Assembly: GCF_025244905.1 (NCBI RefSeq)
Contig: NZ_CP104285.1
Location: forward strand, 1,612,001 to 1,676,000
Length of the DNA stretch: 64,000 nucleotides
Direction: 5' to 3'
Origin: Enterobacter mori
GTDB taxonomy: Bacteria; Pseudomonadota; Gammaproteobacteria; Enterobacterales; Enterobacteriaceae
In this document: positions 63,548 to 64,000 of the stretch, piece by piece
Position numbering within the stretch: the stretch's first letter is position 1
Layout: every line of letters starts with the position of its first letter
Made by a program: the position numbers and the translations under genes
The notes under the pieces: generated by a model
What the model saw: the letters and a program-made list of their open reading frames with translations, nothing else
What the model was told of the DNA's origin: nothing
Databases searched by the model: none

Positions 63548-64000
63548 ATGACACAAGGCGCAGTGAAGACACCAGGTAAACGTTCGCAGGCGGTGAGTGC
63601 CAAGAAAAAGGCGATCCTCAGCGCGGCGCTGGAGACCTTTTCGCAGTTTGGCATCCACGGCACGCGCCTCGAACAGGTGGCGGAGCAGGCCGGTGTGTCC
63701 AAAACTAATCTGCTCTACTACTATCCGTCAAAAGAGGCGCTCTATATTGCGGTGATGCAGCAGATCCTCGATATTTGGCTCGCGCCGCTGAAGGCGTTCC
63801 GCGAAGAGCTGGCCCCGCTGGTGGCGATCAAAGAGTACATTCGCCTGAAGCTGGAGGTCTCGCGCGATTACCCGCAGGCATCAAGGCTGTTTTGTCTTGA
63901 GATGCTGCAGGGCGCGCCGCTGTTGCAGGCTGCGCTGACGGGAGATTTAAAGCAGCTGGTGGATGAAAAATCGGCGATTATCGCCGGATGGGTCGCCAGC
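63548..64000 (+). CDS. rutR: TetR-family regulator RutR, 3' end cut by the window edge
   Basis: RutR is a uracil- and thymine-responsive TetR regulator that represses rut and affects carAB and purine genes. The first 151 codons are present (E. coli length 212): MTQGAVKTPGKRSQAVSAKK, then the helix-turn-helix ILSAALETFSQFGIHGTRLE and QVAEQAGVSKTNLLYYYPSK, and the start of the ligand domain. It is divergent from rutA. Confidence 0.96.
   Translation, partial: MTQGAVKTPGKRSQAVSAKKKAILSAALETFSQFGIHGTRLEQVAEQAGVSKTNLLYYYPSKEALYIAVMQQILDIWLAPLKAFREELAPLVAIKEYIRLKLEVSRDYPQASRLFCLEMLQGAPLLQAALTGDLKQLVDEKSAIIAGWVAS

Overview
The window is about 64 kb of an enterobacterial chromosome with moderately high G+C. 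Both ends and the left third are colinear with the E. coli region lonH-matP-ompA-sulA-sxy-yccSF-helD-mgsA-csgI-yccU-hspQ-rlmI-yccX-tusE-yccA-serT, and the right end matches agp-yccJ-wrbA-ymdF-rutGFEDCBA-rutR. Protein similarity and the accessory content (Klebsiella-type hpx purine genes, gan galactan genes) suggest an Enterobacter or close relative. The species cannot be fixed from the sequence alone.

Layout. (1) 1-14.8 kb: conserved core with division and chromosome organisation (MatP, SulA), envelope (OmpA, YccS, YccF), competence (Sxy), DNA and RNA enzymes (HelD, RlmI, TusE), methylglyoxal synthase and small conserved proteins. (2) 15.0-18.3 kb: an orphan OppA-type binding protein, then two nearly identical serT (tRNA-Ser UGA) genes, each with its own promoter and terminator, on either side of an alpha/beta hydrolase. 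(3) 18.3-38.1 kb: a purine catabolic island (hpx plus guaD). It contains a molybdenum-free Rieske xanthine hydroxylase (HpxDE), urate hydroxylase (HpxO), HIU hydrolase (HpxT), OHCU decarboxylase (HpxQ), guanine deaminase, allantoin permease, racemase and allantoinase (HpxA, HpxB), allantoate amidohydrolase (HpxK), ureidoglycine aminotransferase (HpxJ), an amino-acid-type ABC importer, and the oxalurate/oxamate branch HpxWXYZ. (4) 38.1-49.4 kb: a galactan (gan) locus with ABC importer GanEFGK, GH53 endogalactanase, GH42 beta-galactosidase, LamB-type porin, LacI-type repressor and an isolated PTS EIIB domain. (5) 49.4-53.9 kb: an MgtE-like magnesium transporter behind what reads as an M-box riboswitch, a short DedA protein, and two SDR/HxlR gene pairs. 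(6) 54.0-64 kb: agp (frameshifted here), yccJ, wrbA, ymdF, a DMT exporter and the rut pyrimidine operon with the start of rutR.

How the genes work together. The strongest theme is nitrogen scavenging. Sigma-54 type -24/-12 elements can be read in front of hpxODE, hpxQT, guaD, hpxWXYZ, the hpx ABC/J/K operon, the allantoin permease (weaker) and rutA. NtrC-like dyads stand upstream of several of them. The window therefore appears to hold a purine and a pyrimidine ring-nitrogen programme under the same nitrogen-limitation control, with local regulators HpxS (GntR), HpxU (RpiR) and RutR. Separately, the gan genes form a self-contained system for importing and cutting galacto-oligosaccharides.

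The stretch between serT and agp is where E. coli carries hydrogenase-1, app and tor genes. Here it is filled with different accessory modules, so this is a variable locus between conserved flanks. No IS element, prophage, integrase or CRISPR array was seen.
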